Below, piece by piece: positions 1-10,264 of a stretch of DNA of 64,000 bases. The notes beneath the pieces are model-generated. The model was not told the origin of the DNA. It made no database searches and worked only from the letters and a program-made list of their open reading frames with translations. Origin of the DNA: Begonia masoniana. Taxonomy: Eukaryota; Streptophyta; Magnoliopsida; Cucurbitales; Begoniaceae. How positions within the stretch are numbered: position 1 is the stretch's first letter; the number at the start of each line of letters is the position of its first letter. Location: the NCBI GenBank assembly GCA_022432975.1, contig CM039509.1, positions 43,372,209-43,436,208 on the forward strand. Reading direction: 5' to 3'. A program made the position numbers and the translations under genes.

Positions 1-8
1 ATGAGGAC

Positions 9-381
9 TGTGATGACCCAAATGGTAAGTATGTGTACGAGAATGCACGAACTGGATACCCGAATACAATACTTCGCGCCGGGCGAAACTGGAAGGTGAG
101 GGTAGTAAAAAGTGGGTCGTCACATTCCCACATCGCTTGGGGAAGTATGTGGGAATGAAACATATGTAAAGAGACCCTCCCAAAATAGCAAGACGCGTTT
201 TGGAGCACAATTGGCAATGGATCCCATAAGAACTCCAAAGTTAAAAGTGCTTCAGCGAGAGCAATTCCAGGTTGGGTGACCTTCTGGAAAGTTCTCGCCA
301 AAGAAAGTCGTGAGGGGAGGATATTGGGTACGGCCCAATCCCCAGAGCGGACAATATCTGTTGAGAAAAGGGGCCGTTACA
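9..381 (+). repeat. Lone Cassandra LTR (5S-carrying)
   Basis: Starts TGTGATGACCC and ends GGGGCCGTTACA, so it has TG...CA termini. It matches the two LTRs of the complete Cassandra element at 1489-2312 over its whole length with scattered substitutions. It holds the same 5S rRNA-like block (about 195-300). No primer binding site follows it; the 3' flank is Sirevirus LTR. The 5' flank (bases 1-8, ATGAGGAC) is the same as the 5' flank of the Cassandra copy in the Sirevirus gag. The 3' flank (AAGTT) does not repeat AGGAC, so there is no valid target duplication. It is a solo or broken LTR. Confidence 0.85.
195..300 (+). ncRNA. 5S rRNA-derived segment in the lone Cassandra LTR
   Basis: The run from CCCATAAGAACTCC through AGTTAAAAGTGCTTC, GCGAGAG, AGGTTGGGTGACC and AAAGTTCTCG follows plant 5S rRNA, including the internal pol III promoter blocks (A box, intermediate element, C box). 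It carries several changes from the normal gene (GTTAAAAGTGC instead of GTTAAGCGTGC; GCAATTCC in place of GTAGTACT). It belongs to the LTR and is not a functional 5S gene. Confidence 0.8.
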
Positions 382-663
382 AAGTTTGATCAAGAATTCT
401 CGTTGAGGAGAAGATAAGAATCTTCAAGGGAAAAACCTTGAAGCGTGGACGTAAGGCCATTTTGTTGGCCGAACCACGTAAAAATATTAGTGTCAATCTC
501 TCTCTTACTCTTACTTTTATTTATTTGATACTGTTTTCTGTTTTAGTACAATATTACCAAAAAGTGAGAAGAAAAGATAAACCTAATTTGCATATCTAAA
601 ATCGATTAGATAAAGAAATTTCTAATTCACACCCCTCCCCTTTTAGACAATCACGATCCTACA
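382..663 (+). repeat. Sirevirus 5' LTR remnant (R-U5 side)
   Basis: Ends ...CGATCCTACA directly before a tRNA-Met primer site. It contains TTGGCCGAACCACGTAAAAA, a phrase typical of Sirevirus LTR ends, and a pyrimidine-rich TCTCTCTCTTACTC run. The U3 part is missing on the left, where Cassandra LTR sequence abuts. Confidence 0.8.
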
Positions 664-665
664 AC

Positions 666-677
666 TGGTATCAAAGC
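666..677 (+). promoter_or_regulatory. Primer binding site (tRNA-iMet) of the Sirevirus
   Basis: TGGTATCAAAGC lies two bases after the LTR end CTACA, the standard spacing. It matches the 3' end complement of plant initiator tRNA-Met (TGGTATCAGAGC) with one change. Confidence 0.85.
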
Positions 678-1488
678 GAGGTTGAATATTGTCATACTTG
701 TGATTTAGAAATATACTGTGATATATCTAATATGGCATTGAACACTAACACAGCACATATAGAGGGCCAGTCTATTTCTAGGCCACCATTTTTTGATGGC
801 AATGACTATGTCTATTGGAAGGCAAGAATAAGAATATTCGTTCAAGCTATGGACTATGAACTGTGGAATATTATAGAGAATGGTCCATACATAGCTGTAA
901 GAATTGAAAATGGTGTCAGTACTCCTAAAGCATCACATGAACTAACTGATTTAGAAAAAAAGAATTTGAGCTTACATGCTAAGGCAAATAATACTCTCTA
1001 TTGTGCACTGAATAGAGATGAATTCAATAGGGTACAAGGAAATGATAGTGCACAGGAAATATGACACTTATTAGAAGCCACACACGAGGGGACTAACCAA
1101 GTAAAAGAAAATAAAATGTGCATGTTAGTCTACGAGTATGAGTTAATTTCTATGGAAAAAGAAGAATCTGTTAGTTCAATGTTTACTAGATTTACTAACA
1201 TTACTAACAGTTTAAAAGTGCTTGGTAAGACATATTCCAGCGAAGAACCAGTGAGAAAGATCTTAAGGTGTCTACAAAAAGGATGGCAACCGAAAGTAAC
1301 TTCCATTCAAGAAGCAAGAGATCTCAAGACGCTCAAACTTGAAGAACTCATTGGTTCTCTCATGACACATGAGAGAAAATGAAAAGTAAGATCTTAAGGA
1401 CAAGGAGATCGCCAAAACAAAAGGCATTGCTCTCAAAGCTTCCTCGAGCAAGCAGGAAAAGTCCGAGGAGGAAGATGATGATGAGGAC

Positions 1489-1864
1489 TGTGATGACCCA
1501 AATGTGTAAGTATGTGTACGATGGCTACACGAACTGGAACCCGAATTACGGTACGTCCGCGTGAGCGAACCGGAAGGTGACGGGTCGTAAAAAGTGGGTC
1601 GTTACATTCCCACATCGCTTGGGGAAGTATGTGGAAATGAAACATATGTAAGGAAACCCTCCCAAGATAGTAAGACGCGTTTTGGAGCACAATTGACAAC
1701 GGATTCCATAAGAACTCCGAAGTTAAAAGTGCTTCGGCGAGAGTAGTACCAGGTTGGGTGACCGACTGAGAAGTCCTCACCAAACAAAGTCGTGAGGAGA
1801 GGATATTGGGCTACGACCCATTCTCCAGAGCGGACAATATCCTGCTGGGAAAGGGGTCGTTACA
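1489..1864 (+). repeat. Cassandra 5' LTR
   Basis: TGTGATGACCC...GGTCGTTACA, 376 bp, followed by AATGGTATCAGAGCC. Confidence 0.9.
1671..1785 (+). ncRNA. 5S rRNA-derived segment in the Cassandra 5' LTR
   Basis: Contains AGAACTCCGAAGTTAAAAGT, GCTTCGGCGAGAGTAGTACC, AGGTTGGGTGACC and GAAGTCCTC. This is almost continuous plant 5S rRNA, including box A, intermediate element and box C of the internal pol III promoter. The first third of the 5S gene is much diverged. Whether pol III can use it is unknown. Confidence 0.85.
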
Positions 1865-1866
1865 AA

Positions 1867-1878
1867 TGGTATCAGAGC
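1867..1878 (+). promoter_or_regulatory. Cassandra primer binding site (tRNA-iMet)
   Basis: TGGTATCAGAGC two bases after the 5' LTR end, a perfect complement of the initiator tRNA-Met 3' end. Confidence 0.9.
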
Positions 1879-1914
1879 CTGTACCCAACCAGAAATATGG
1901 CCAACGAGGAAGTT

Positions 1915-1935
1915 GGGCCTCCGAGGGAGGGTGGT
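1915..1935 (+). promoter_or_regulatory. Cassandra polypurine tract
   Basis: A purine-rich stretch ending in CGAGGGAGGGTGGT directly before the 3' LTR start. The interior between the primer site and this tract is about 40 bp. Confidence 0.7.
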
Positions 1936-2312
1936 TGTGATGATCCGAATGTGTAAGTATGTGTACGATGGCTGCACGAACCGGAACCTGGATGGCGGTA
2001 CGTCTGCGCAGGCAAACCGAAAGGTGACGGGTCGTAAAAAGTGGGTCGTCACAATTCCACATCGCTTGGGGAAGTATGTGGAAATGAAACATATATAAGG
2101 AAACCCTCTCAAGATAGTAAGACGCGTGTTGGAGCACAATTGACAACGGATCCCATAAGAACTCCGAAGTTAAAAGTGCTTCGACGAGAATAGTACCAGG
2201 TTGGGTGACCAACTGGGATGTCCTCGCCAAACAAAGCTGTGAGGGGAGGATATTTGGCTACGACTCAATCCCCAGAGCGAACAATATCTTGCTGGGACAA
2301 GGGGTCGTTACA
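1936..2312 (+). repeat. Cassandra 3' LTR
   Basis: TGTGATGATCC...GGTCGTTACA, 377 bp. It differs from the 5' LTR at numerous positions, so the insertion is not recent. The 5S-like segment runs at about 2125-2230 (AGAACTCCGAAGTTAAAAGT, AGGTTGGGTGACC). Confidence 0.9.
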
Positions 2313-3108
2313 AGGATATAGCCCTCATTACAATGAGGTTCAGCAAATTCCTTCAAAGAAAAAAGATGCAAGGAAAAAGATTTCCAAAGGTTGAGAAATC
2401 TCAAAAGGATAAGGAGATTACCTGCTATGAATGTGGGAAGCCAGGACACATCAAGGCCGAGTGTCCATAAGCAAAGAAGAATCCCAAGAAATTCAAGAAG
2501 AGAGCTATGTAGGCCATCTGGGATGACAGTGAGAGCGACACCTCCTCAGAAGATGAGGAAGTTGCCAACCTTTGTTTCATGGCACACGAAAATGGGGTTA
2601 GTGTTTCCTCTAGTGATAGTGAAATTGAGGATGGAGACCTAATTGATGCTTTCAATGATCTAATCAATACAGCATGCTTAAGACTAAATACAATCTGTTA
2701 AAAAGGGAAAACACAAGCTTAGTTGAAAAGCATGTTAAGGAGTGTAATCTGCATGAAAAAGAAACTAATGATCTTAAAAGTAAAAATGAGGATTTGAATA
2801 ATATTGTTCTAAAATTAACTAACGGTAGCAAGAATCTGAAAATGCTGTTAGGTAGAGTGACTTTTGACAAAGCAGGATTAGACTATGAAAGATCTAATAA
2901 AAAGAAAGTCTATAAAAATTTCTTTGTTAGATCGTCCACCTGCCATGCATGTAATGAGATAGGACATAAATTGTATGAATGTCCTTTGAAATTTAGTAAA
3001 AAATCAAGTAGTAAATTACAGTGGGTTCCTAAAGGACCAAAACTAACATTAGGACCCAAAAGATTTGGGTACCTAAGAAGAACTCTTGATTTCTGTTTTG
3101 CAGGTTGA

Positions 3109-5623
3109 TTGCTCTCCCGGGAAGAATCAATGGTACCTCGATAGTGGATGCTCGAGACATATGACGGGAGACTCAACCAAATTTGCTATTGTCAACAAGA
3201 AGAAAAGAAACGTCACTTTTCATGGAAACCAGAAGGGTAAAATTGTTGGCACCGGTAACATAGGTAATGGCTCTAACCCTATCATTGAGAATATTTTACG
3301 GGTAGAAGGGTTAAAGAATAATTTACTTAGTATAAGTCAACTGTGTGATAAAGGATATAAAGTGATTTTTAAATCAAATTCATGCATAATTAAGGATAGC
3401 TCATCTAATATATATCTGTTTAAAGGCTATAGGAAAGAAAATGTGTATATTATTGACTTAGATGATCTTGTACTTTTTGATGACAAATGTTTTGCTGTGA
3501 ATTCCTCTGGTGATAGCTGGTCTTGGCATAGGAGACTAGGTCATGTAGGCATGGACACCTTAGCTAAGATTACTAAGAATAATTTAGTTAGAGGGATTCC
3601 AAAAATATTCTTTGAGAAGGATAAAGTCTGTGAAGCTTGCGAAATGGGCAAACAAATCAAAAGTTCCTTTGCATCAAAGAATGTAATTTCCACATCCAAA
3701 CCTCTCTAACTACTTCACATGGACCTCTTCGGTCCTTCAAATATTGCCAGTCTAGGAGGCAAATATTTTGCCTTTGTCATTGTAGATGATTTCTCTAGGT
3801 TTACTTGGGTGTTCTTCCTGAAGTCTAAAGATGAGACTTTTGATACCTTCTCTAACTTTAGGAAGAGAGTTCAAAATGAAAAGGAGCTCACCATTGTTAC
3901 TATTCGTAGTGATCATAGTGGAGAATTTGAAAATGAGAAATTTGAACTCTTGTGTCTCAAATATGGAATTGAGTACAATTTCCCCTTCTTCTAGAACCCC
4001 TCAACAAAATGGTGTTATTGAGAGAAAAAATAGGTCTCTTCAAGAGCTGCCTCGGACCATGGTCAATGAGAATTAACTTACAAAGTATTTCTGGGTAGAA
4101 GCTGTATCCACAGCTTGTTATGTGCTAAACTGGGTCTCCATAAGACCTATTCTTGAGAAAACTCCTTATGAGCTTTGGAATGGAAAAATTCCTACTGCCA
4201 AATACTTTAGAGCTTTTGGTTGTAAATGTTACATTCTAAACACCAAGGACAACTTGGGAAAATTCGATTCCAAATCTGATCTTGGAATTTTTCTTGGTTA
4301 CTCTCTGTCCAGTAAAGCATATAGGGTATTCAACAAAAGAACACTAGTTGTAGAAGAATCCGTGCATGTGAATTTTAATGAGACCCCTCATTCCACAATC
4401 AATGTGGACGAGGATGATTTGTTAGAAAAGCAACTGGATTCCCTCTCCTTAGACAAACCTGCAGAAATCATTCAAGGAGAAAATTCCCTAGGAACTTCCT
4501 CTAAATCTCTAGGAATTATTCCTGTCAAGAATGACAATGATGCACTTCCCAGAGATTGGAAATATGTCAAAAATCATCATTTAGATGAAGTCCTAGGTGA
4601 TCCAACACTAGGAGTCAAAACTAGAGCCTCCCTCAGAAATCTCTGTGCAAATGTTGCTTTCATCTCTCAAATAGAGCCTAAGAAGTTTGAAGAAGCCGAA
4701 TTGGATGAAAACTGGATAGTTGCTATGCAAGATGAGTTAAACCAATTCGAAAGGAACAACATTTGGGTACTTGTTCCAAAACCTGATAATCATCCTATTA
4801 TTGGCACCAAATGGGTTTTTAAGAATAAGATAGATGAAAATAGGATTGTGGTCAGAAACAAAGCTAGGTTAGTTGCCAAAGGTTACAAACAAGAGGAATG
4901 AATAGATTTTGAAAAAACCTTTGCACCCGTAGCTAGACTAGAATATATTAGGATACTCTTAGCCTATGCTTGCTATAAAAACTTCTCACTCTTTCAAATG
5001 GACGTTAAGAGTGCATTCTTAAATGGTTATATTTTAGAAGAAGTTTATGTAGAGCAACCCTTAGGTTTTGAAGTCTATGACAAACCTGACCATGTCTATA
5101 ATTGGATATTCTGATTCTGATTGGATATCCAAATGGTACTTTTTTTGATCTAATTGGATATTCTGATTCTGATTATGCTAGAAGCCTCGTAGATAGGAAA
5201 AGTACCAGTGGTACCTGTCAATTTCTAGGTGAATCTCTTGTATCTTGGTATTCTAAGAAGCAGAATTCTGTAGCACTTTCAACTGCTGAAAGTGAATATA
5301 TTGCAGCTAGCAGTTGTTGTGCTCAAATGCTGTGGATGAAACAAACCTTGGGGGATTATAATCTTTTTTATGATAGGATTCCCATTCGGTGTGATAACAC
5401 TAGTGTCATCAATATTTCCAAGAATCCCATACAGCATTCTAGAACCAAACACATCGAGGTTATATACCATTTCATTAGAGATCATGTTCAGAAAGGGGAT
5501 ATTTCCTTAGAATTTGTCAACTCTGTAGATCAATTAGCAGATATTTTTACCAAGCCACTAGATGAGAAGACCTTCAATAATATAAGAATAAGGTTAGGTC
5601 TTCTTAGGTTTGAGAAAAATTGA
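3109..5623 (+). pseudogene. pol: Sirevirus pol: protease, integrase, RT and RNase H, with RT core deleted
   Basis: Protease is marked by QWYLDSGCSRHMTGD (active-site Asp-Ser-Gly, about 3130-3175). A GAG-pre-integrase motif WSWHRRLGH follows (about 3520). Integrase shows MDLFGPSNIASLGG, IVDDFSRFTW, IRSDHSGEF and PQQNGVIERKNRS, but a TAA at 3707 and a frameshift near 3990 break it. RT begins with the region around GTKWVFKNK and a stop at 4899 precedes DFEKTFAPVAR and QMDVKSAFLNG. At about 5098 the sequence jumps into RNase H (ESEYIAASSCCAQ; QLADIFTKPL), so the YVDD-containing RT core is missing. The joint lies in a repeat of ATTGGATATTCTGATTCTGA (5100 and 5153). No active enzyme can result. Confidence 0.88.
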
Positions 5624-5965
5624 GGTTCATTTCTCTGTAGGAGTAATTTCGCCAATAAGGAGTCTGATCAATTAAGAAATGGATGATGTTGAAGTATTTT
5701 TCATCTTTGGTCTTTAATAATGGACGCTGTCACCATGGACTTTGACTATGGACGTTGTCACTTTTGGACGTTGACAATGGACTTTCAAAATGGCGATTAA
5801 ATTCTTTCAAAATGTTACAGAAACCCTAACTTTTAAAAAAAATCGTCTGAAAACCCTCTCGACTCCTCTCACTCGTACAGCAATTTCTTTTCTCCTCTTC
5901 TAGTCGGTACCGATTCTACACTTCACTCGACTCCATCTTTGCTCAGAAGCCTCTATCCTTCCACA
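5624..5965 (+). other. Non-coding spacer between Sirevirus pol and the envelope-like ORF
   Basis: About 340 bp without coding potential. It holds four TGGAC(G/T)TTG-type words at 5722-5790 (TGGACGCTGTCA, TGGACTTTGAC, TGGACGTTGTCA, TGGACGTTGACA), then a pyrimidine-rich stretch before the ATG at 5966. Confidence 0.6.
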
Positions 5966-7857
5966 ATGGCATCTTCCTCACGCCCTGAACTAGTTTTCTC
6001 CCGAAAGAAGCAAAAGACTACTCAGTCTGCCGCGGTTCCTCCTCCTCTCATTTGGCCAAATCACGAGTTCGTCAATCAGGCCGCCTTCAATAGGTATTAT
6101 AAGGAATTTGAATACAAACCAATTATTCGATCTAGAGCTGTCGTATTTAAAGATTTGTCTGGTTTAGATTTAGAGGAACCATTAATTAGGTTGGGGTTAA
6201 TGGGGTTGTTTGATAGTGAGACCCCCTATTGTGCAACACCTATTAGAATGTTCTATGCAAACCTCGAACATACTACAAGACCCCTCATTCTTCGAAGTTA
6301 TGTCTATGGCAGACATATTGAACTCACTCAGGAAATGGTCCACGAAATCCTTCACTGTGAATTTCTGAATGGAACCAGGAGATTTTTTGAAGTAGCAAAG
6401 ACTCTTGATTTTTTAAGAGGCCCGCAGGCAAAGACTTAGTGACTCTGATTGCCAAAGATCCACCCGATGCTCCTTTAAAGTTGAAGAGAAAGGATTTCAA
6501 CCTCCGAGCTCAAGTCTTCCACTAGATGATCCACTACAACATCTTGTCTGTAGATGGTCATCGCGATCATGTACGTGGCATGGATCTTTTCTTGCTGGGT
6601 CAACTTTTCAAAGGGGAACCATTCAGTATTGCGTTCATTGTCTTACACCAGATGCTCCAAGTTGTCTGCAATGCATCCAAGTCTCTGCCTTACAATCTTC
6701 TACTTATGAAGATTTTTGACCAGTTTGTAGTCAGGTTTCAGGAGTCTGACAAACTGTTATCCCTGACAAAAACCGCCTTCTTTTCATCCTCCACCTTGTC
6801 CAGAATGGGAATAACAAGAAATGATCAAGGTGTGTTGGTTAAAAAACGTGGTCGAGGAGGTGTTTCACAGCGCTTAATCATTGCCGAAGAAGCAGAGGAA
6901 GACAGTGCTCCTGATGACACTATCCTTCCTGACCTTGCACTTCTGCCACCTCCAGTTCTTCTTCTTCAAGCTCCTCAGGGGGTCAGTCCTGAGCAAACTC
7001 ACACTCAAGAACCAGTGAGTGATGCTGAACCTCACACAGTCCAATCTCCTCCACGTTCATCCAGTCCAATTCCTCCTCAGCTTCCAACATTATCTGCACG
7101 TGTTCCTCCTCGCTCCAAAGGTCCTTCCACTTCTCCTGTGAGGACTTCTATTCTTGAGGAACTACTGAATGAGCTTAGGGCAAGCATTGCCAGCCTCAGG
7201 ACAGGTCTTTAATCCTTTTAATCCCTGTATCTCTCTCACCATGCTCAATTTGAGGCACTTGTCCTTTCCCAACTTGAACAACTCGCGGCTGCAAATCAAG
7301 GTCTGCTCAAACTTTTTGATCTGCTGGAATCAAATCAAAGTTCAGCTATTGCTAATGTCCACAATCGCATTGATCAAGCTGAACTCGAGCATGGTAAAGT
7401 CATTGATGATGTCATCTCTTCGGTTAGATTCCATTCCAATCTAGTATCAACTCAATTACAGCACAAATCTGCCCAGGTCATCACTCAGTTTAGTGATCTC
7501 CGTAACCTTCTGATTAAGAGTGATGGTGCGCCCCCTAATGGGGATGAGGCTTTGGACAGCGCTGGCGAGCCAACTGAACTAGCTCATCCAGTTACTTCAG
7601 CTGTTCCTTCCCGTGATGAGCATTTGGATGTTGCTCAAGGTGTTGGGACTGGTACTGTTGCAGTGGTTGCTCTGTGTGAGGACGAGCCAACGCCTGCACC
7701 TTTTGTTGATCAACCACCTACTTCTATTCCAGATTTTGCTGCTCCTGCTCCTCTTGCCCTTGCTGACCCTGTTGACATCCCTATGGCCGATGCTGGGGAT
7801 GTGATTCTTGATGCCAATGTTCCTCCTCCTTCTCCGGTTGAGGCAATTATTCCTTAG
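5966..7857 (+). pseudogene. Sirevirus envelope-like / post-pol ORF, broken
   Basis: The first ATG in a coherent frame is 5966. The N-terminal third (NHEFVNQAAFNRYYKEFEYK, LIRLGLMGLF, then a segment ending LHCEFLNG) resembles the 'putative plant transposon protein' domain of plant retroelements. A frameshift near 6425, an in-frame TAG at about 6523 (expected Trp) and a shift near 7212 break it. The next part (6526-7212) ends in a proline/serine-rich region. The C-terminal part (about 7240-7857) starts with a Gln/Leu-rich stretch likely to form a coiled coil and ends Pro/Ala/Asp-rich. I see no clear signal peptide or transmembrane helix. The position after pol is that of the sirevirus env-like gene, whose function is not established. 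Confidence 0.7.
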
Positions 7858-8044
7858 GAGGATTCCCCCATATTCAGGATGATTTCCTTAGTCAACTAGG
7901 GGCTCTTATGGGATGGGATACTCCTTCTCCTAAGAACTCGAATTAATATTTTTTTACTGATTCTCTATGAATGATATTTTTTTTACAATGTTGTCCACCT
8001 GTTACAGTTTTGTTACTGTTATCTTCTATGTTGTGCTGAATGTC
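7858..8044 (+). other. Sirevirus 3' untranslated region, left part
   Basis: AT-rich sequence after the envelope-like ORF, cut by the Tekay element. ATGTC at 8040-8044 is one copy of the target duplication; it continues at 17083. Confidence 0.7.
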
Positions 8045-10229
8045 TGTAACGCCCCGAGTTCTCTGAACCCGGTTCGTCACACAAAACCCGTGCACGAACT
8101 AAAAACTTCATTCATAATTTGAAATTTTTGCAGCGGAATTAATTTAAATAACTTAGAGTTAAACAAAACCATAAAGTGTTTGGATAATCGGATAAAATGT
8201 TCGAGATAAATCGACCAAAAGAAATAAAGGTTTAAATCACAAAACACTATTAAAACTCTAAAGACAACAACATCTGCCGGTAGAAAAATCAACGGAAGAA
8301 GCAGACACAGCAAATATAAGACTCCTGCCGATGACGTGGACCTGAAGACTTGGAACTGAAGGACATTTCTCGGCGGGCTGCACCTACCGATGGCGTCAAC
8401 ACAACTTCATCTGCCGATGACGTCAACACAATTTCATCTGCCGATGACGTCAGCACAATTTCATCTGCCGATGACGTCAGCACAACTTCATCTGCCGATG
8501 ACGTCAGCACAACTTCATCTGCCGATGAAGTCAACATGACTTCATCTGCCGATGAAGCCAACACGACTGCACATACAACTTCAACTGCCGATGAAGTCAA
8601 CATGACTTCATCTGCCGATAGAAATAGGTCTATATCTATCGATAGAAATAAGGCTACATCTTCCGATACCTTTACCGAAGACATCATCTGATAGAAATTT
8701 GGATACACCTACCGATAGACATCCCCTTCCGGTAGGTTCAAACTACTCAACTTCTGCCGACAGAATGCTTCTGCCGACAGATAACAAAACACATCCCATC
8801 TACCGATAGATTCAGGGCGACATTCTGGCTACTCCTAATTATACAATACAACTCCATTTATGAAAAAGAATTTATTTGCCTTACTGAAATCACTCAGAAA
8901 AAGGATTCAAACCCATGTATCCCTTAAAATCCAACAAGTGCAAATCTTCAAATCTCAGCGGAATGCCATTATCAAATAACAAAACTCAATTTGTTCAAAA
9001 CGCTGAAATCACTACTGTTATGAAAACTCGATCCATCTAGAATAAAGCATTGATAATAAAACCTTCACTCCATAGACATCGATTAAACTGCCCCATCAGC
9101 TGCCAGAACATTGTGTGGATGCACTCCTCCAACCCAACTAGCCTTCTGTGAACTCAGTAAACACACCTGCTAAAACTTCTTCACCTACATCACAAAACTC
9201 ATCTATTAGCCTAATGCTAAGCAAGTAAAGCAATAATGCATGAAAAGCTGAAGACATGTCATCCTAGCATGCAGTTTCTACTTTTCTCATCTCTGTTACA
9301 TATTCATCGTTATAATCGGATTCCTCTCTAAATTGGGAGTTGAATCACTTCTCCCAAAGTATGAACATCCCTGTCTCATTAGGAGTTGGATTAATTCTCC
9401 TAACAGTGAATATATATATACTGATCAATGTTCAGATCCACTTCGAAATTGGGAGTTGGATCAGTTTTCCCAAAGTATGATCCCTGGCTCATTAAGGGTT
9501 GGATTAGTTCCCTTAACAGAAAATGTTTCACATAAATCACTTCAGAATGTTCACTTCCTCACTATATCAAAACATGTAAACTCATTTTCGTGTACTTTCA
9601 AATATATGATGCATGAAACAGGAAAACATTCAAACACACAAAAATCCTATTGTTCTGTGATGTAGGCCCGAAGACACAAGCAAACTTCACTTACCTGGAT
9701 TCCTAGCAAATGCTCGGTCAAGAGCTACCTCGGGGGTTTGGTTCACCTATATTCATAAACAGAATGTTAAACCTTAGTCTAAGCTATTCAGAATTCTAAG
9801 GAGTTGGTTTGGGAGTACTTCTCACAGAGCATTCCCGATTAAACTCCAAACTCGAACTACTCTTTCTCACGACATTCCCAAGATATCCACATTGTCCTTT
9901 TTCTGTTATCTATTTATCAATACATAAAGAAAACAAAAGAACTTACCTAAATCGAAGGAGGTCGCTGGAAGAAATCAAAGAGAGGTCTCCAATCGCTCTC
10001 GGCTAAACTGAGGAGCTGAGAATTCCGAAGAGGAAACAATAAACAGTGGCGGCTAAACCTCATTTACTCTTTCCTTAAATACGATATCCATTGCAAAAAT
10101 TGACAATTACCCTTATACCCCCACTTAGTTACTCATTAACCTAATTGATATCTCTCCCAATTTCATTCCATAAAATTCACACTTAGAAGATTAATAGATT
10201 ATTTTAATTCTAATAAACCGGGTGTTACA
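8045..10229 (-). repeat. Tekay G 3' LTR
   Basis: Reads TGTAACGCCCCGAG...CCGGGTGTTACA on the plus strand. Contains a 27-bp-period minisatellite at about 8325-8620 built on CTGCCGATGACGTCA, and a diverged duplicated block (GGAGTTGGAT... at 9335-9410 and 9450-9520) close to the repeat unit of element E. Confidence 0.95.
8325..8620. repeat. 27-bp minisatellite with TGACGTCA cores in the Tekay G 3' LTR
   Basis: About ten imperfect units of the type ATCTGCCGATGACGTC + AACACAACTTC. Four units carry the perfect palindrome TGACGTCA, the core of plant TGA/bZIP (C-box, as-1-like) sites; others have changed to TGAAGTCA or TGGCGTCA. The twin array is at 15176-15470 with three perfect cores. Confidence 0.85.
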
Positions 10230-10264
10230 ATCTACCCTCCTTAAAAGAATTTTGTCCTCAAAAT
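10230..10264 (-). promoter_or_regulatory. Tekay G polypurine tract
   Basis: On the minus strand the run TTTTAAGGAGGGTAGA lies directly before the 3' LTR, preceded by TTTTGAGGACAAAATTC, a context common to plant chromoviruses. Confidence 0.85.

Larger units (their letters stand above)
1489..2312 (+). mobile_element. Complete Cassandra (TRIM) retrotransposon with 5S-bearing LTRs
   Basis: Two LTRs (1489-1864 and 1936-2312) flank an interior of only 71 bp holding a tRNA-Met primer site and a purine-rich tract; there is no coding capacity. Each LTR carries a 5S rRNA-like segment, the defining trait of Cassandra. It lies in the acidic part of the Sirevirus gag. The flanks AGGAC (1484-1488) and AGGAT (2313-2317) fit a 5-bp target duplication with one C-to-T change; removing the insert and one copy restores the gag frame. 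Total length 824 bp is within the family range. Orientation is plus, the same as its host. Confidence 0.92.
732..3108 (+). pseudogene. gag: Sirevirus gag, broken and interrupted by Cassandra
   Basis: Starts ATG at 732. The N-terminal part has the copia gag signature RPPFFDGNDYVYWKAR, then the retrotransposon gag domain (1116-1382). A TGA at about 1061 replaces an expected Trp codon, another stop falls at about 1380, and the acidic segment before LITMRFSKFL is split by the Cassandra insertion at 1489-2312. Downstream come a CCHC knuckle (CYECGKPGHIKAECP, 2423-2467), an acidic serine-rich linker, a Leu/Glu/Lys-rich coiled-coil stretch (2674-2860) and a second CCHC (CHACNEIGHKLYECP, about 2941-2985). 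Gag would form the virus-like particle and bind RNA. The stops leave no full product. Confidence 0.85.

Noticed and set aside
195..300. Functional 5S rRNA genes
   Set aside because: The three copies lie within Cassandra LTRs, have many changes from 5S rRNA and lack its first part and a clean T-run terminator.
8289..8708. Ser/Ala/Asp repeat proteins on both strands of the Tekay G LTR
   Set aside because: The 27-bp period keeps frames open on both strands; no start context, and it lies in an LTR minisatellite.
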